Below, in pieces: positions 21,946 through 33,244 of a DNA stretch of 50,248 bases (position 1 is the stretch's first letter; each line of letters opens with the position of its first letter). Made by a program: the position numbers and the translations under genes. Source of the stretch: Hypholoma sublateritium FD-334 SS-4 (lineage: Eukaryota > Basidiomycota > Agaricomycetes > Agaricales > Strophariaceae). The stretch is from positions 512,488 to 562,735 of the forward strand of contig KN817534.1 of the NCBI GenBank assembly GCA_000827495.1, read 5' to 3'. The notes under the pieces were generated by a model. That model ran no database searches and had not been told where the DNA came from. It worked only from the letters and a program-made list of their open reading frames with translations.

Positions 21946-23372
21946 CCGCCTTCCGTTCTTGGGACTCTTACTTATGCTCCATCTACTCAGCCATAATGCC
22001 TCTTTTTCTCGGCTGACGCTCACATCTTTTTGGATCATTTTATTCCACGATATAACCACGCCTTCTCGCTTTCCATCTATACTTTATACCTCGCTCCGTC
22101 GGCATCATCATCATCTCCATCATCTCCATCACGACTATATCAGAATTTCATCACGCCCATCTAATTGCCTCCTGTGCATTATCTAGTCTGGCTAGCCGAA
22201 TTGCCCATTTCATGGTGTTCTTCTAGAATTTTCGCTTTCCCTCTCTTTCACCTACTACTGCTGTACAAATAACCCCACTCTTCTTTCCACCGCGCGACAC
22301 CGACCCAAACACTTTCCATCCCGCAGAATTTGATCCGTATCTGTGGAACCGTCATTCCCCTCGCGTTCTGCCGGTCCAGCTGGAGCATTGCACATCATCC
22401 ATATGTACATCATTCCGACCCCTTCTGACCCCTTCTGACCCCCACGGTTCTCCCGCACCTTGGCTCACTGCCTGGGCGTCTCCCACACTGCCTCCAGTTC
22501 CTCATCTCGCATTGGATAGACACTCCAAATTTCCCAAGGGTACTCCTACATCACCTTCCTGGTCAGTCTTATCTGCGTTATTCTTACCTCTTTCTCATCA
22601 TATTCATAGCATATCTCTAGCTCACTGCTCCGCTGAGGAACATATAATGTCGTATCACGTTTAGTAGCTGGCACCGCTCGACGTTCATCAGTTCCCTTTA
22701 CCCTGGTTTCGACGTATTTCTTGCTTTATATAGTTTGTTGGTTTCTCAGTCTCAGTTCTCATCTACTCTACGCTTTGATACTGCCCTTGGCTTCTCTGTA
22801 GGATAACCCTAAAATAGTCACTATCCATTTGATGAAATCGACGCATAGTCGGAGTTATCAGTCGCAGGCTCGAAAATCAGCTCTACTTTTGGGCACAATG
22901 CAAAGGAAATGGCTTTGAGACAGGGTCAGGGGAAATCAGAAAATACGTGTACGATTTGGGTAACGCTTTGCCCTTTTTGGCCCCGCTCGGAAAAATCAAT
23001 GATATATAAGCCTAGCTTCCAGACATGCCATGATTTGCACGAATTCAAGCGTGCAGATCTTAATTGGAGCTAAATTGGAAGGCGCTCTACCAATCTAAGT
23101 AATACATACATGGGCGCTTATATTGAAGGCGCTTATCTTGTAATCGAAATGAAGGGCCGTTCGGAGTCCGCCGAACGCTTGAGCCCCGAGTATACAGTAT
23201 ATATGTACGTCTGGTAAGATCTTATCCACATTTGGCCCCAATCATTCTGCAGCAGTGACGTCGTGTACATTGTCGACCAGATCTATTTATTCCAACCAGG
23301 AGATGTGAGCCGTGTCCAATTGAGTATATTCGCACCAAATTATAATACAACATTTTGTTATCCTTTATTCCG
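21946..23372. other. Intergenic and probable 3' UTR, no supported gene
   Basis: Pyrimidine-rich sequence follows the G-alpha stop and contains three direct copies of GACCCCTTCT-like text at about 22418-22442. Open frames are short and lack motifs. The G-alpha 3' UTR and the 3' end of the reverse-strand monooxygenase converge on this 1.4-kb interval. Confidence 0.45.
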
Positions 23373-25194
23373 CTAAAAACTTTCGAGAGCATTCGTAATC
23401 TCGCGATCAAGGTCGTGGTCCACAAGGTTTTTATGCCACTCAGAATCTTCCCTTTCCCTAAGTTTCTCTCGGGTCACCTCTATACTATTTTTCTCCGGAC
23501 CAAAACCCTGTGAAATCTGAGCGGCTTCGAGGCTCTTCTCGAGGATCATGTTTGCACGAGGGCGTCTAAGATTGTCGTACAGTGCAAGGGTTGCCTGTAG
23601 GTCAATATGATTGAGCATGTCAATGACTTTATGTGTCTGTATGCAACAAAATACTGACATTCAGATTATCTTTGGTGATTTTAGGATGTGCGAGAAGGCG
23701 GCAGAGAACATAGACATCTTCAAAGCCTTGCCCAACGCCGGCGCCTAAATAGGGCACCATCGCATGCGCCTGGAAACAACATTTAGGGAATGACGTGTCC
23801 CCAGATAGGAGGAACCAGCTTACAGCGTCGCCAACCAGAACAACCCTGTCTTTCACGTATGTTTTGAGAGGTGGATATAGCGTATGTAGAGCCCATCTGC
23901 TCGGCTTGACGATATGCTTCAAGATTGTCATCAAATCATCTCCCGAGCCTTCAAAGGCATCGAGCATTTCCTGTTGGTCAACAGCCTCGACCCACGAACC
24001 CGGCTCCTGGGGTGAGACAGGTGCTCCATATTCCTTGCTCCTGCTCATTGCGGCAACATTGAGCTGGCGACATATTAGATGATGGTGGCATTTGGACGGA
24101 TAAAAAAGAAACACACCAAAGTACGCCCATCGATCGGATAGGTCGCCATATGCTATACGAATGTCCGTTTTCAATGCCTTGTAAGACAGAGAGCATGCAT
24201 TCTCACTCTACAAAAGCCAATCCAGAGAAGTGGCCGGGCCTCCACCGCGACTTTCACTCCCGCGGCTTTGAGAGCATCGACTGGCATTACGCCCCGATAG
24301 GCGTATGTATTTGAAAACCCAATTCGACCCTCAGGGCCGGATTCTACGACGGAACTACGCACAGTACTTTTGATACCGTCTGCACCGACGATGACATCCG
24401 CATCATAGGTAGTCCCGTCGGAGAAGAAGATGCGGTGCTGGCCAGATGGTAGAAGAGACGTGGTGGTAACTCTTTTGTTAAAAAAAACGTTGTTAGGATC
24501 CACCAGAGGCAGAAGAGCGGCAAGGAATGTAGGCCTATGGTCCTCGATGAGATGGTTTTGACTGGGGATTTCAAAATTCAAAATTACGAGCCTATATATA
24601 CCAAAGCCTTGCTTTTCAGGGTCGAACCTCGAGGTGTCTACTTCCTACATTGAATCGAGGGACTGATGAGCCACAATATAGGTGAGAAAACATGGAGCGC
24701 GCACAGGTGGGTCGTGTATGAATTCGTGGTCTCCATTGACTGCAATGACGCGGAACCCGTCTTGTTTCACATCTTCTATATTTATCAATTTCAATACCGT
24801 GTCGAGAAGCCCGAGGCTTCTGAGAGGGCGGAGAGCATTGGGGCCTGGTTAGAGGCGAAATGAGCACACAAAGGAAGTGTTGATTGGGTGATTTGTGTTA
24901 ATACTCAATGCCACCCCGGCCCCCACTTCGGCGAACTTGGCCTGTGGGTCACAGCAATGGGCTCAGACTTGTTTAGAGGGTGGAAATTAGCTACATACTG
25001 TAGACTCAAATATCTTTACGTCGATGCCTTGTCGAGCTAACCCGATGCCACTGGAAGCGAGGTTAGATCAGTCTGAACGCAATTTGCACCCTCAGACGTG
25101 CATGTAACTTAAGTCGTGTTGCTTACCAGACTAATCCACACATCCCACCTCCAACAATCGCGACAGTAAAATCTTTAATAGGTCTCCTCTGCAT
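23373..25194 (-). CDS. FAD-dependent monooxygenase, salicylate-hydroxylase type
   Basis: Class A flavin monooxygenases hydroxylate aromatic or polyketide substrates using NAD(P)H and O2. The start at 25194 leads to the dinucleotide fold VAIVGGGMCGL, an intron, GIGLARQGIDVKIFE, AEVGAGVAL, PNALRPLRSLGLLDTVLKL, later VIVGADGIKSTVRSSVV (DG motif) and YVKDRVVLVGDA with AHAMVPYLGAGVGQG (GD motif) across an intron. The frame ends at 23373 after a charged C-terminal helix (EITNALESF). The three FAD-binding motifs are present in the usual order and spacing. Between about 24190 and 24060 my splice reconstruction does not keep frame cleanly, so either I have missed an intron border or there is a small lesion. 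The substrate cannot be inferred from the sequence. Confidence 0.82.
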
Positions 25195-26014
25195 AATATT
25201 GGCGTCGTCAAGATAGATAGATAAGAAGTCACAAACTCATCAGGTCTCGAAAGGTCTTTAGGGTGGAGATTACTAAATAGAAAGTCAAGTGGTCATTCTA
25301 GGAATTATAATTGGCCGTCCCCCATATGTCCAGACGAAAGTCGCGGACTATTTGTTATGGTTGCAAATGCGGCACCGCGGCGGCGTAGCTAACTTGTTTT
25401 AAACCTAGGTACTATCCTCGATGTGTGCGCGTGCCATACGTGTCGTGATTTGGGGTCGTGCAAGAGTCGTGGTCGCGCTCGTTTGCCGATGCGCCTGTTA
25501 TAATTTCTCGCCTTGTCTTCCAAAAACTGTCGGCGGAAGTTCGCTGTGTAAAAAAACCATGATGCCAAATATTATGCAGGGCTTGACTTGGGCTTGAGTT
25601 GCCAAAAGCTTTAGTGACTTTTATGGATATAAGTACATCTTCTCAGGGTGAATAGCACAGGCTAAAGTCGGGTAGAGTGAGGTCGAATTCCATGGTATAG
25701 AAATTGAATGAAATGGTTCAATCGAGGTGCAAATCATGTCAGTGTATAACTCGTTGAGTGCAAAGTTTGGTTCAAAGTTTGGTTGTCGTTTTTTGGAGCA
25801 CACTAAGTAGAATATTACGTAACCGACCACCCCTGATTTCCGTGGATGCGCGTCCTTGCACGCTCATTGACTCCGTCCATCCGACCATACCTACCTCCTG
25901 TACGGTCCTCGAGAATCGGACGCAGCGGAAACACTGGTTACTCCTCAGAGAAGCCCTGACTGCCCAAGGGCTCCTCTTTAATACCTCACTTACGGCCCAA
26001 GCAGTTAATTCCTA
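25195..26014. promoter_or_regulatory. Divergent intergenic region between monooxygenase and NHX
   Basis: The 820-bp gap separates the starts of two divergently transcribed genes. I see no ORF of interest in it. The last 100 bases before 26015 are pyrimidine-rich and hold no in-frame ATG, as expected of a leader. No specific transcription-factor site can be named with confidence. Confidence 0.4.
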
Positions 26015-28379
26015 ATGTCCTTCAAAATTCCGTCGGTGACGTTAGCGGAGGTGGTCCCAGCAGCATCGACGTCGGAGGCACCTGTCGCGGAGGAAGAATA
26101 CTACTCGTCGTGGTCGCTCTTCCTCGTGTGTATGCTGCTCATGCTCTCGTTACTTACGTCCTACTATCTTCAAATCAAGCGGATACGCGCGGTGCACGAG
26201 ACGCTAGTGTCCATCTTTGCGGGCATGTTCGTGGGCCTGGTGGTGCGGATTGCGCCAGGCGAAATGATTAGAGAGATGCTGGTGAGTAAATGTGTAATAT
26301 GATATTAAACTGACTGTAATCTCATCTTTTCATGCTTAATAGACTTTCAAACATACCATATTCTTCAATCTGCTACTACCGCCTATCATTCTCAACTCGG
26401 GATATGAGCTCAAACAAGTGTGGCTGTTTTTGTTATTACATGCAGAGCCGTTGTATAACCTGCTTCTAGGAAAACTTCTTTCGTAACTTCGGCTCGATTC
26501 TCACTTTCGCCTTCCTTGGGACCTTCATCTCCGCAGTTGGCGTTGGGTATGTTTAACATATTCTCTCTGAAGCCATTCGGTCCTTAATACATGCAGGACA
26601 GCATCCTTGTCTTCATTTACTCGTACCTTGGGATTGACACGGATAAGCTGCCGCTGATTGAGTGCCTTATATTTGGATCCACCCTCTCTGCCACCGATCC
26701 CGTCACCATTCTCGCGATTTTCAACCAATACAAAGTTGACCCCAAACTATACACTGTCATTTTCGGGGAGAGCTTGCTGAATGATGCCGTCAGTATTGTG
26801 TTATATGAGTAAGTCACGCAGTGTTCAATGGCTTCCAGAATTCACTTTTATATTGTTTATTAGGACCCTGAGCCAATTTCATGGAGAGGAAGTGTATCTT
26901 AGATCCATATTCCATGGTATTGGCATCTTCTTGCTCTCCTTTAGCGTGTCTATGGCTCTTGGCGTTGCCTTCGGTCTCGGGACTTCACTTATGCTCAAGC
27001 ACTCGTACTTACACCTCTACCCGTCGATCGAATCATGTCTGGTCGCCCTATCGGCATACACTTGCTACTTCTTTTCCACCGGACTCTCTATGTCCGGAAT
27101 CGTGTCCCTCCTCTTCTGCGGCATTACCCTCAAGCACTACGCATATCACACGATGTCCCGTCGGACACAACGGGCAACCAAATACATTTTCTCAACGCTC
27201 GCCCAACTTTCCGAAAATTTCATCTTCATCTACCTTGGCATGTCTTTATTCACCGGTGCACCCCTTTCCGAGCCTGTTTTCGGTTACGTCAAGCCCGTGT
27301 TCATTATAATCACTACAATCGCTGTCGTCTTCACCCGCTATGCTGCTGTCTTCCCGCTCTCAGAAGGCATCAACCTCTTCCATCGCCACGTCCGCGGACA
27401 GCGCACTGAGGAGTTGCCCCACTCATATCAGATGATGCTATTCTGGGCTGGCCTGCGCGGTGCCGTCGGTGTAGCACTTGCCGCAGGCTTCAAGGGCCCC
27501 AATGCACAGATGATGCGCACAACGGTGCTGATCGTCGTCGTGCTGACCGTCGTGATCTTCGGCGGTACGACAGCGCGCATGCTCGAGGTGCTCGGCATCC
27601 GCACGGGCGTCGAGGACGACGCAGGGCCAAGCAGCGACGAGGAGGAGCCCGTGTACCCACCCAGCCGAAGCGCGTGGAACGCCGCGGGCCGCGGCGGTGC
27701 GCGTTGGAACAGGTTTACGGACGACGAGCCGACCGCCCTCTCCCGCGGGCCTCAGCGCGTCGGGCGGCACTTCCCTTCGCGTGCGTACAACCACCAGTAC
27801 CAGAGCAGCGTTCCGAGTCGCGAGTACGCGGGCACGCAACCGGCTGCGAACGCGCCGCCCTCACCACTGACGCCGGTCCCATTCTCCTCTTCGTCGTCCG
27901 ACTCGTACGATTCAGACGGCGGTGAGGTGCTCCCGCTCGCGCCTGCGCCCGCCGGTGGGAGCGGGAGCGACGCCGCGCCGCCAGCGGCCGCAGGCGGTGT
28001 CGCGGCGGCGATGGGCATCGGCGAGGACGGGAAGTGGTTCCAGGCGCTCGACGAGCGGTACCTGCTGCCGATCTTCTCGAACGCAACTGCAAGTCGCACG
28101 TTCCACGCGCGGCGCGCACGGCGCTCGATGGCGCTCGGCGGCACGGGGAGTGGGAGTGGGAGTGCGCTGGGGACGCCCGTGGACAGCGAGGACGAGGGCG
28201 AGGACATCGTTGACGCGGACGGGATGGAGATGGGGCGGCATGCGCGCGCGGCGCCGTCGGGACGGGGCCCGCTCTCGCGGGCGGTGTCGGTGGATGACAG
28301 CCGGGTGGAACGCGGGCTGCCGAGCCCTGTCCTGCGGAGTAATGGGTTCGGAGCGGGCGACGGGCGGTTCGCGTCTTAG
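26015..28379 (+). CDS. NHX1: Na+/H+ exchanger, endosomal/vacuolar NHX type
   Basis: Five exons (26015-26281, 26343-26417, 26470-26546, 26602-26808, 26864-28379) give an uninterrupted 713-residue protein. It is a CPA1 exchanger that swaps luminal H+ for cytosolic Na+ or K+ in endosomes or vacuoles. Motifs: [14 protein letters not shown] (amiloride-region TM), [33 protein letters not shown] and [14 protein letters not shown], all conserved in NHX/NHE6-9 proteins. About 11-12 hydrophobic spans fill residues 35-480. The C-terminal 200 residues, from [13 protein letters not shown] onward, are disordered, Gly/Ala/Arg-rich and encoded in markedly GC-richer DNA. This creates long false ORFs on the reverse strand. 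The gene appears intact. ATG 26015 is chosen as the only start preceding the first hydrophobic segment. Confidence 0.93.
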
Positions 28380-29007
28380 AGCGAGGAGGAGTGTGGACTA
28401 TTATTACCCGGAGTCGCTCCCGTGTTATGTTGTGCTGTCCGTATCTTATACTGTACCTCGAGGCCTTGCGGCTCATAACGATACTTATACCGCCGTGCCG
28501 TCGATATCTATAAAATTAAATCTTGCTGATGCCTTACACATTTATTTGCATACTCTTTAGATAGGATCGTTTTATTAGGGCAGAATACAACGGATGATCG
28601 ACGGGGCCTCACTTCCTCATAATGCAAGTATTCTTATCTCGTACTGATACTCAACAGAAGGGCTTTTTGAGTTGCACCCTGCTCCGCTGCGTGTAAATTC
28701 TGGCCACTAGTCAGTACACATTAGTCTCGACTGACGCAACCACGGGCCAGCAACAGAAGAATGGGTGATTGTCCGCGCTAGTATGACCACCGGGTAAAAA
28801 CGGCGGGTCGAAGAATTTAGCATTGCAAGCCTGCGGTAGATATATATTCTCCCAAGATTTGGTGAGACATCCTTCAGGGACGATAAGGTCTGTCGACATT
28901 CATAGCAGAAATTGAACCACTCGTGATGGCATGAAGTTTATGCAAATTTCTAGAAGTACAATACACGGGTACAGGGTGAGCAGAAGCAGTATGGAAGCAT
29001 TTCATGT
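28380..29007. other. Convergent intergenic region
   Basis: The NHX gene ends on the left and the reverse-strand DUF202 gene on the right. AT-rich text around 28500-28570 may contain polyadenylation signals for NHX. No further coding potential was seen. Confidence 0.5.
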
Positions 29008-29689
29008 CTACGCCGCGCAAATCAGCATAGCATAACGCAAAAGCACGTCTCGAGTAGGCAAACTCACAGAAATGTGGTGTCGAAGGATCAGGACGAGCAG
29101 AGCAATCTCCACAGCCGTGACGACGACTGTGACTTGTACCACGATCCAGCCCGCAGTGACAAATGGGCGGCCGAAAACGCGCGTGCCCTCCTGGCCCTTC
29201 GTCTGGATCGCGTTGTCAAGAAGATGAGATTCCTTGTGCCGGTCGGCAAAGTCGTGGATGGAGTGTCGTGATCGGAAGAAGGAAATAACAAAGAGGATGC
29301 CGCCGAGAACAGCGAAGAGTAGCCCAACTAGGTGTTTTGTTAGGTAAGTGCACTATTCAATGGCATGTATAAGGTTTTCTCGGAAGAACGAAAGCGTAGG
29401 ATTGTGAAGTGAAGATTCATATACGGCGAGACTCACTGCGGTGGAAGGCAGGCTCGAAAAGACGTAGAATTGTCAGTGCATAGCCCAGAGAGCCTAGTGC
29501 AGTCCGGCTGTATGCCCCATGAAAGGTGCGCTGGCGTGCGCGGATCTCAACTAGTTCATTTATATCTGAGGCCTCGAACGAATTTCGGCGGTGCCCTCTG
29601 ATTATGAATGTCGATTAGATAGCTATTCTGAGTGATTTGGGAAATGGCTGAGCTTACCTGTACGTTCGGTGTGCGAGCGGCGAGCTCAT
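29008..29689 (-). CDS. DUF202 membrane protein
   Basis: Three exons: 29689-29658, 29597-29437 and 29327 downward. The joined N-terminus reads MSSPLAHRTYRGHRRNSFE, then EASDINELVEIRARQRTFHG, SRTALGSLGYALTILRLFEP, GLLFAVLGGILFVISFFRSR and TAGWIVVQVTVVVTAVEIAL. This is the DUF202 domain (YidH/VTC-associated type) with three transmembrane helices and the conserved E.R...RT...RTALG segment. The domain is found alone or fused to vacuolar transporter chaperone proteins, and its biochemical role is unsettled. Reading to TAG at 29008 gives 170 residues. A further intron near 29040 could shorten the C-terminus by about 20 residues. The gene is intact and head-to-head with OXA1. Confidence 0.85.
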
Positions 29690-29939
29690 TATATAGTTTT
29701 GGGGCCGTAAGGAGTAGCCTGCTCGTTAGCCCTGCCCTCGATGGCGGCGAGACTGGAGAAACGAGGGATGGGGAGGAGCGGTCCGGGAGCCGGCCGGGCA
29801 AACACGCAGCACGTGCTGCTACATTATTTTTCACAGTCACTGAATTTAATGAATATATTATTGCATTCCGAGTCCTACCCAAGTCCCACCCTCTCACATC
29901 CCTCCATCCGTTGTCGATACCAGGGTCGACGTTGGAACC
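29690..29939. promoter_or_regulatory. 250-bp bidirectional promoter, DUF202 / OXA1
   Basis: The start codons of the two divergent genes are only 250 bp apart, so they must share regulatory DNA. On the reverse strand, TATATAA-like sequence lies only two bases from the DUF202 ATG, too close to act as a normal TATA box. The middle is GC-rich (CCGGGAGCCGGCCGGG). No specific factor site is proposed. Confidence 0.5.
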
Positions 29940-31304
29940 ATGTCATTCACCGCGAGACTGAGCCTTGGTGTCAGGCATGGTGCATTCATGAGGTACGCTG
30001 AGAAATTATCGGAAAGTAAAGGAAAGACTCATGACGGTGGTTGGCCAGCTCGTCGGTGGGCCTGCGTCGCTCAAATGCGCGCTTGTTTTCGGCGCTATTA
30101 CAGGTGATTATTGCTTTTATGAGGCTTATTGTATTTGATATAATAAAATTTATACAGAATCACGCTGTAAGCCGTGTTCCTCGAGCGCCGTTTGCTCCCC
30201 GATTTCTCTCAACTGGCCCTTCGGAACCTGTGAATCCCACCGAACTAGCAAAGCTGGAACCAAGCGCCGAACTCATTCAAGACGCCTCGCTTGTCTCGGA
30301 CGGTACTGAGGTGGTTACTGGACTCGCGAGTCAAATCCCCCCGCTCCACTATGGCGACCTCGCTGCGCTGGACCTCATCAGTTGGACCCCTGCAGGCCTC
30401 ATACGCTGGAGCTTCGAGATCATCAACGTGAGCACGGGCCTGCCATGGTTCTGGACCATAGTTGCAGGCACCGTCTTTTGGCGCGTCGCCTGCCTGCCAT
30501 TTTCCATTATTTCGCTGCGCGAGAGCGCGAAAATGCAGCCACTCGCAAAGAAGATGGGGGACCTTCGCCAGGCGATGACCAACGCTGTCTCCGGCTCAGA
30601 AATTGACAGAGCACGCGCGAACGCCGATTATACTCTCTTCAACCGCGAGCACAACCTGCAGCCGCTCCGTGCAATGTACGGCATCGTTCAGCTGCCAATC
30701 ACACTCGGGCTGTTCTTCGGCATGCAGAAGTTGACCACGCTGCCCGTGGCGCAGCTCACGCAGAGCGGCGTTGCATTTCTGCAGGACCTGACGGTGCCGG
30801 ACCCGACATACATCCTCCCTGCAGCGCTGCTCGCGCTGATCAACGTGCAGATCAACGTGCGTACTCTTCCCCCCTGACCTCCCGCGCGCCGTGCTGACCC
30901 CCCGCAGGTAGGCGCCAAGGACATGGACCTCGCCGGCCGCCCCGAGATGGGCCACATGATGAACGGCCTGCGCGTGCTGTCCCTCGCCGGATTCTTCGTC
31001 ATGTCAAATTTTACCACAGTACGCCTTTGCCCCTTCCAGGTTGGATACCGCGCTGACCGTCTGCTAGGGCCTCATGTTGTCGATGCTCACAACGTCGGTG
31101 TTCACGCTGATGCAGACCGTTGCGCTGCAGCGCCCCTTCATCCGCATGCTGCTGAACATTCGCGTCGTGCCGAAGACGGAACAGGGCCGCCTTCCGAGCA
31201 TGATGGAGAGCGCGCGCGCGCTCCGCGAGTACTTACAGCCGGCACCCCCACCGAAGTTCTCCCGCCCGCGCAGGGTCACTCAACAGCTGAAGCCGCGCAA
31301 GTAG
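29940..31304 (+). CDS. OXA1: Mitochondrial inner-membrane insertase OXA1
   Basis: Five exons (29940-29992, 30049-30103, 30158-30856, 30908-31018, 31068-31304) give an open 384-residue protein. The first two exons encode an Arg/Ser-rich mitochondrial targeting sequence (MSFTARLSLGVRHGAF, VGLRRSNARLFSALL). The core matches YidC/Oxa1/Alb3 insertases, which place mitochondrially encoded subunits into the inner membrane: SWTPAGLIRWSFEIINVSTG, PWFWTIVAGTVFWRVACLPF, a charged matrix loop, LPITLGLFFGMQKLTTLP and the last two spans around LRVLSLAGFFVMSNF and LTTSVFTLMQ. The C-terminal tail is basic (RPRRVTQQLKPRK), as expected for ribosome binding. All splice borders are canonical. The gene is intact. 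Confidence 0.93.
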
Positions 31305-32039
31305 ATGGTTCATCTGGAATGGACATGAGATATCCAGGAGCGATGGTGGCTCGGCGCGCTGTTGCCTTCGTCGGCGTAGCGAGATCCTGCTTATTTATGC
31401 GGGATGCTGGTACGGAAGGGTGTGTGGACGGGAAGAGAGGTATAGATTTACTTATGCGTTCAAAAGTACTAATTACATTTAAAATGTGCAAACACCCCTA
31501 CTCACATATGTCCGCATCTCGCTCTGATTATTTATTTGCTACAAGATGAGGCTATATGTAGGTTCTAGAATTTTAAGGACCTTATGAGCCTACCGAGAGC
31601 CTACCTGAGTAGAAACACAGACTGGACGCAGAACCTTGGATGTACCTAACGGATGTCCGAAAACTGAGGTATCATTTAAGTACGGGCGTGACGCGGAACG
31701 TCTGCTTGCTTTCTGTCATTTACTTGTTTGCTTCCAACATCTACAGATTCTGGCCCATTTCCCGTTGTTTCATTCAATCTCCCTCCATAAAGTTATGCAG
31801 CGGAAGCTGCCAACGACTGCTGAGACGAATATAATGTAGCAACCCCAAACAAAATATATTCATGATAGAAACTTTGCCAGTACGAGTAGGAACGGACAAT
31901 GGATACTAGTATGGTACATGGTGCGCCGTGAATTTCAATTTACAGCTTTGCTTCTTAGCCCCAATAGCGCATGCATCAACAAAACAGAAAGACCCATCGC
32001 AATAGATACGTTTTGTGGTATTTTGGCCTGTATTATCAT
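31305..32039. other. Convergent intergenic region
   Basis: OXA1 and the reverse-strand peroxiredoxin gene end on either side. Two overlapping 64-67-codon ORFs near 31640-31840 have no recognisable content. Both 3' UTRs should lie here. Confidence 0.5.
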
Positions 32040-32796
32040 TCAGGCGGCAGCGGGAACCTCAGCAGTCGCCGTAGCTGTGGCTTCAGTCGCCGCGGGGGCC
32101 GTTGGCGTCGGCACCGGCACTGCTTTCTCCTCTGCTTCAAGTTGAATTAACCACTTCTCGACAAACTTGGAGTGTGCGCCAAAATTAAGGGTCGCATCCA
32201 AGGCATCTCTAGCAAAAAGAACATGTGAATAGTGTTTCATTGATGTTGATGTGGGACATGTTACGCACCGGACAACACCTTTCTTGTCAATAACAAAAGT
32301 AACCCGAGCAACGGGAAGCAGGCCAAAAACGCCGCGCCCGATCCCGTATGCTTTGAATGCCTCCTTTTTCACATCGCTGAGCACGGGATACTACACCACC
32401 ATGATGTCAGGTCAGCCGTCGTCTTCAAGAATGGCTCTGCCAGATTATATAGTAGTACTTACGGTGAGTTTCTCCTTCTCGACGAATTGTTTCTGCTTCT
32501 CTACGGGGTCTGGGCTGATGCCAATGATCTGGACGGTACCCGACTTGAAAGTGTCCTTCTCTGCGATGGCGTCTCTGAATTGACATGCCTCTTTTGTGCA
32601 CCCATAGGTTCCTAAGCGCTGTAAGGTCAATGCTCGGAATGCGGGAATAATAATGTATGTGCACACCTGATGCCGGATAGAAAAAGAGGACGGTCGGCAG
32701 GCCTGACGCCCCTGCGGTGAACGTGAAGGACTCCCCGTCATAATTGTGAAGGGTGATGGCGGGGGCCTCTTTGCCAATGATCGAGTGGTAGGACAT
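32040..32796 (-). CDS. Peroxiredoxin, PrxQ/BCP type
   Basis: Four exons (32796-32667, 32611-32463, 32390-32269, 32208-32040) give 189 residues. The thioredoxin-fold peroxidase reduces hydroperoxides, with thioredoxin as the usual reductant. The first exon holds GKEAPAITLHNYDGES and VLFFYPASG. The second starts GTYGCTKEACQFRD, where the first Cys is peroxidatic and the second, five residues later, is the resolving Cys of PrxQ. Then come IIGISPDPVEKQKQFVEK, YPVLSDVKKEAFKAYGIG and VTFVIDKKGVVR. The C-terminal 30 residues are an Ala/Pro/Thr-rich tail like those of nuclear fungal Dot5-type enzymes, so a nuclear location is possible but unproven. An upstream in-frame ATG at 32862 would add 22 residues. 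The gene is intact. Confidence 0.9.
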
Positions 32797-33244
32797 GAAT
32801 GTAAAAGGCGGCGGGTATTCGGTACTTCGAGGTGGTGCGTCGATATGGGAGGAAGAAGACAAAGGAGGAAGATAATGGCTATGTCATCTTATGTTATTTT
32901 GAAAATGGTACCATTTATTGGACTCATGGAGGTGTGTCAATTGAGTCACTACGAACGCGCCTAGCCCTCTTGTGATTGCCGGAAGAACATACCTAAATAT
33001 AGACCGTTGTTCACGGGTACCCAAAAGCAGGACGGCCCCAAAAGTCTGGAATCTGAGAGAACGCCCTCAGTGTCTCGAACCCACGATTTAATAAAGCGGA
33101 GCATTGCGAACCTCATATAGAATCTGAAATGCAGCATCATATATGCAATGCATTCTTGTCAGATCAATAAAGAGGCTAGCCTTCGGTCGAACGAACAATT
33201 GAATCGCAATGCGCTATGTTGGCGTTATGCCTCATGCCCTTGTA
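32797..33244. other. Intergenic, peroxiredoxin promoter side
   Basis: This 448-bp interval lies between the 3' end of the DUF1996 gene and the peroxiredoxin start, both on the reverse strand. No further gene is seen. A GA-rich tract (GGAGGAAGAAGACAAAGGAGG) near 32850 precedes the longer peroxiredoxin start. Confidence 0.45.

Noticed and set aside
27715..28476. 253-codon reverse-strand ORF, and further reverse ORFs at 27438-27839 and 27752-28207
   Set aside because: They lie antisense to the GC-rich disordered tail of NHX and have Arg/Pro/Ala shadow composition with no motif.
33060..33090. GGGTTCGA-like box suggesting a tRNA T-loop
   Set aside because: Arms do not pair, and no A box or acceptor stem is found at tRNA spacing.
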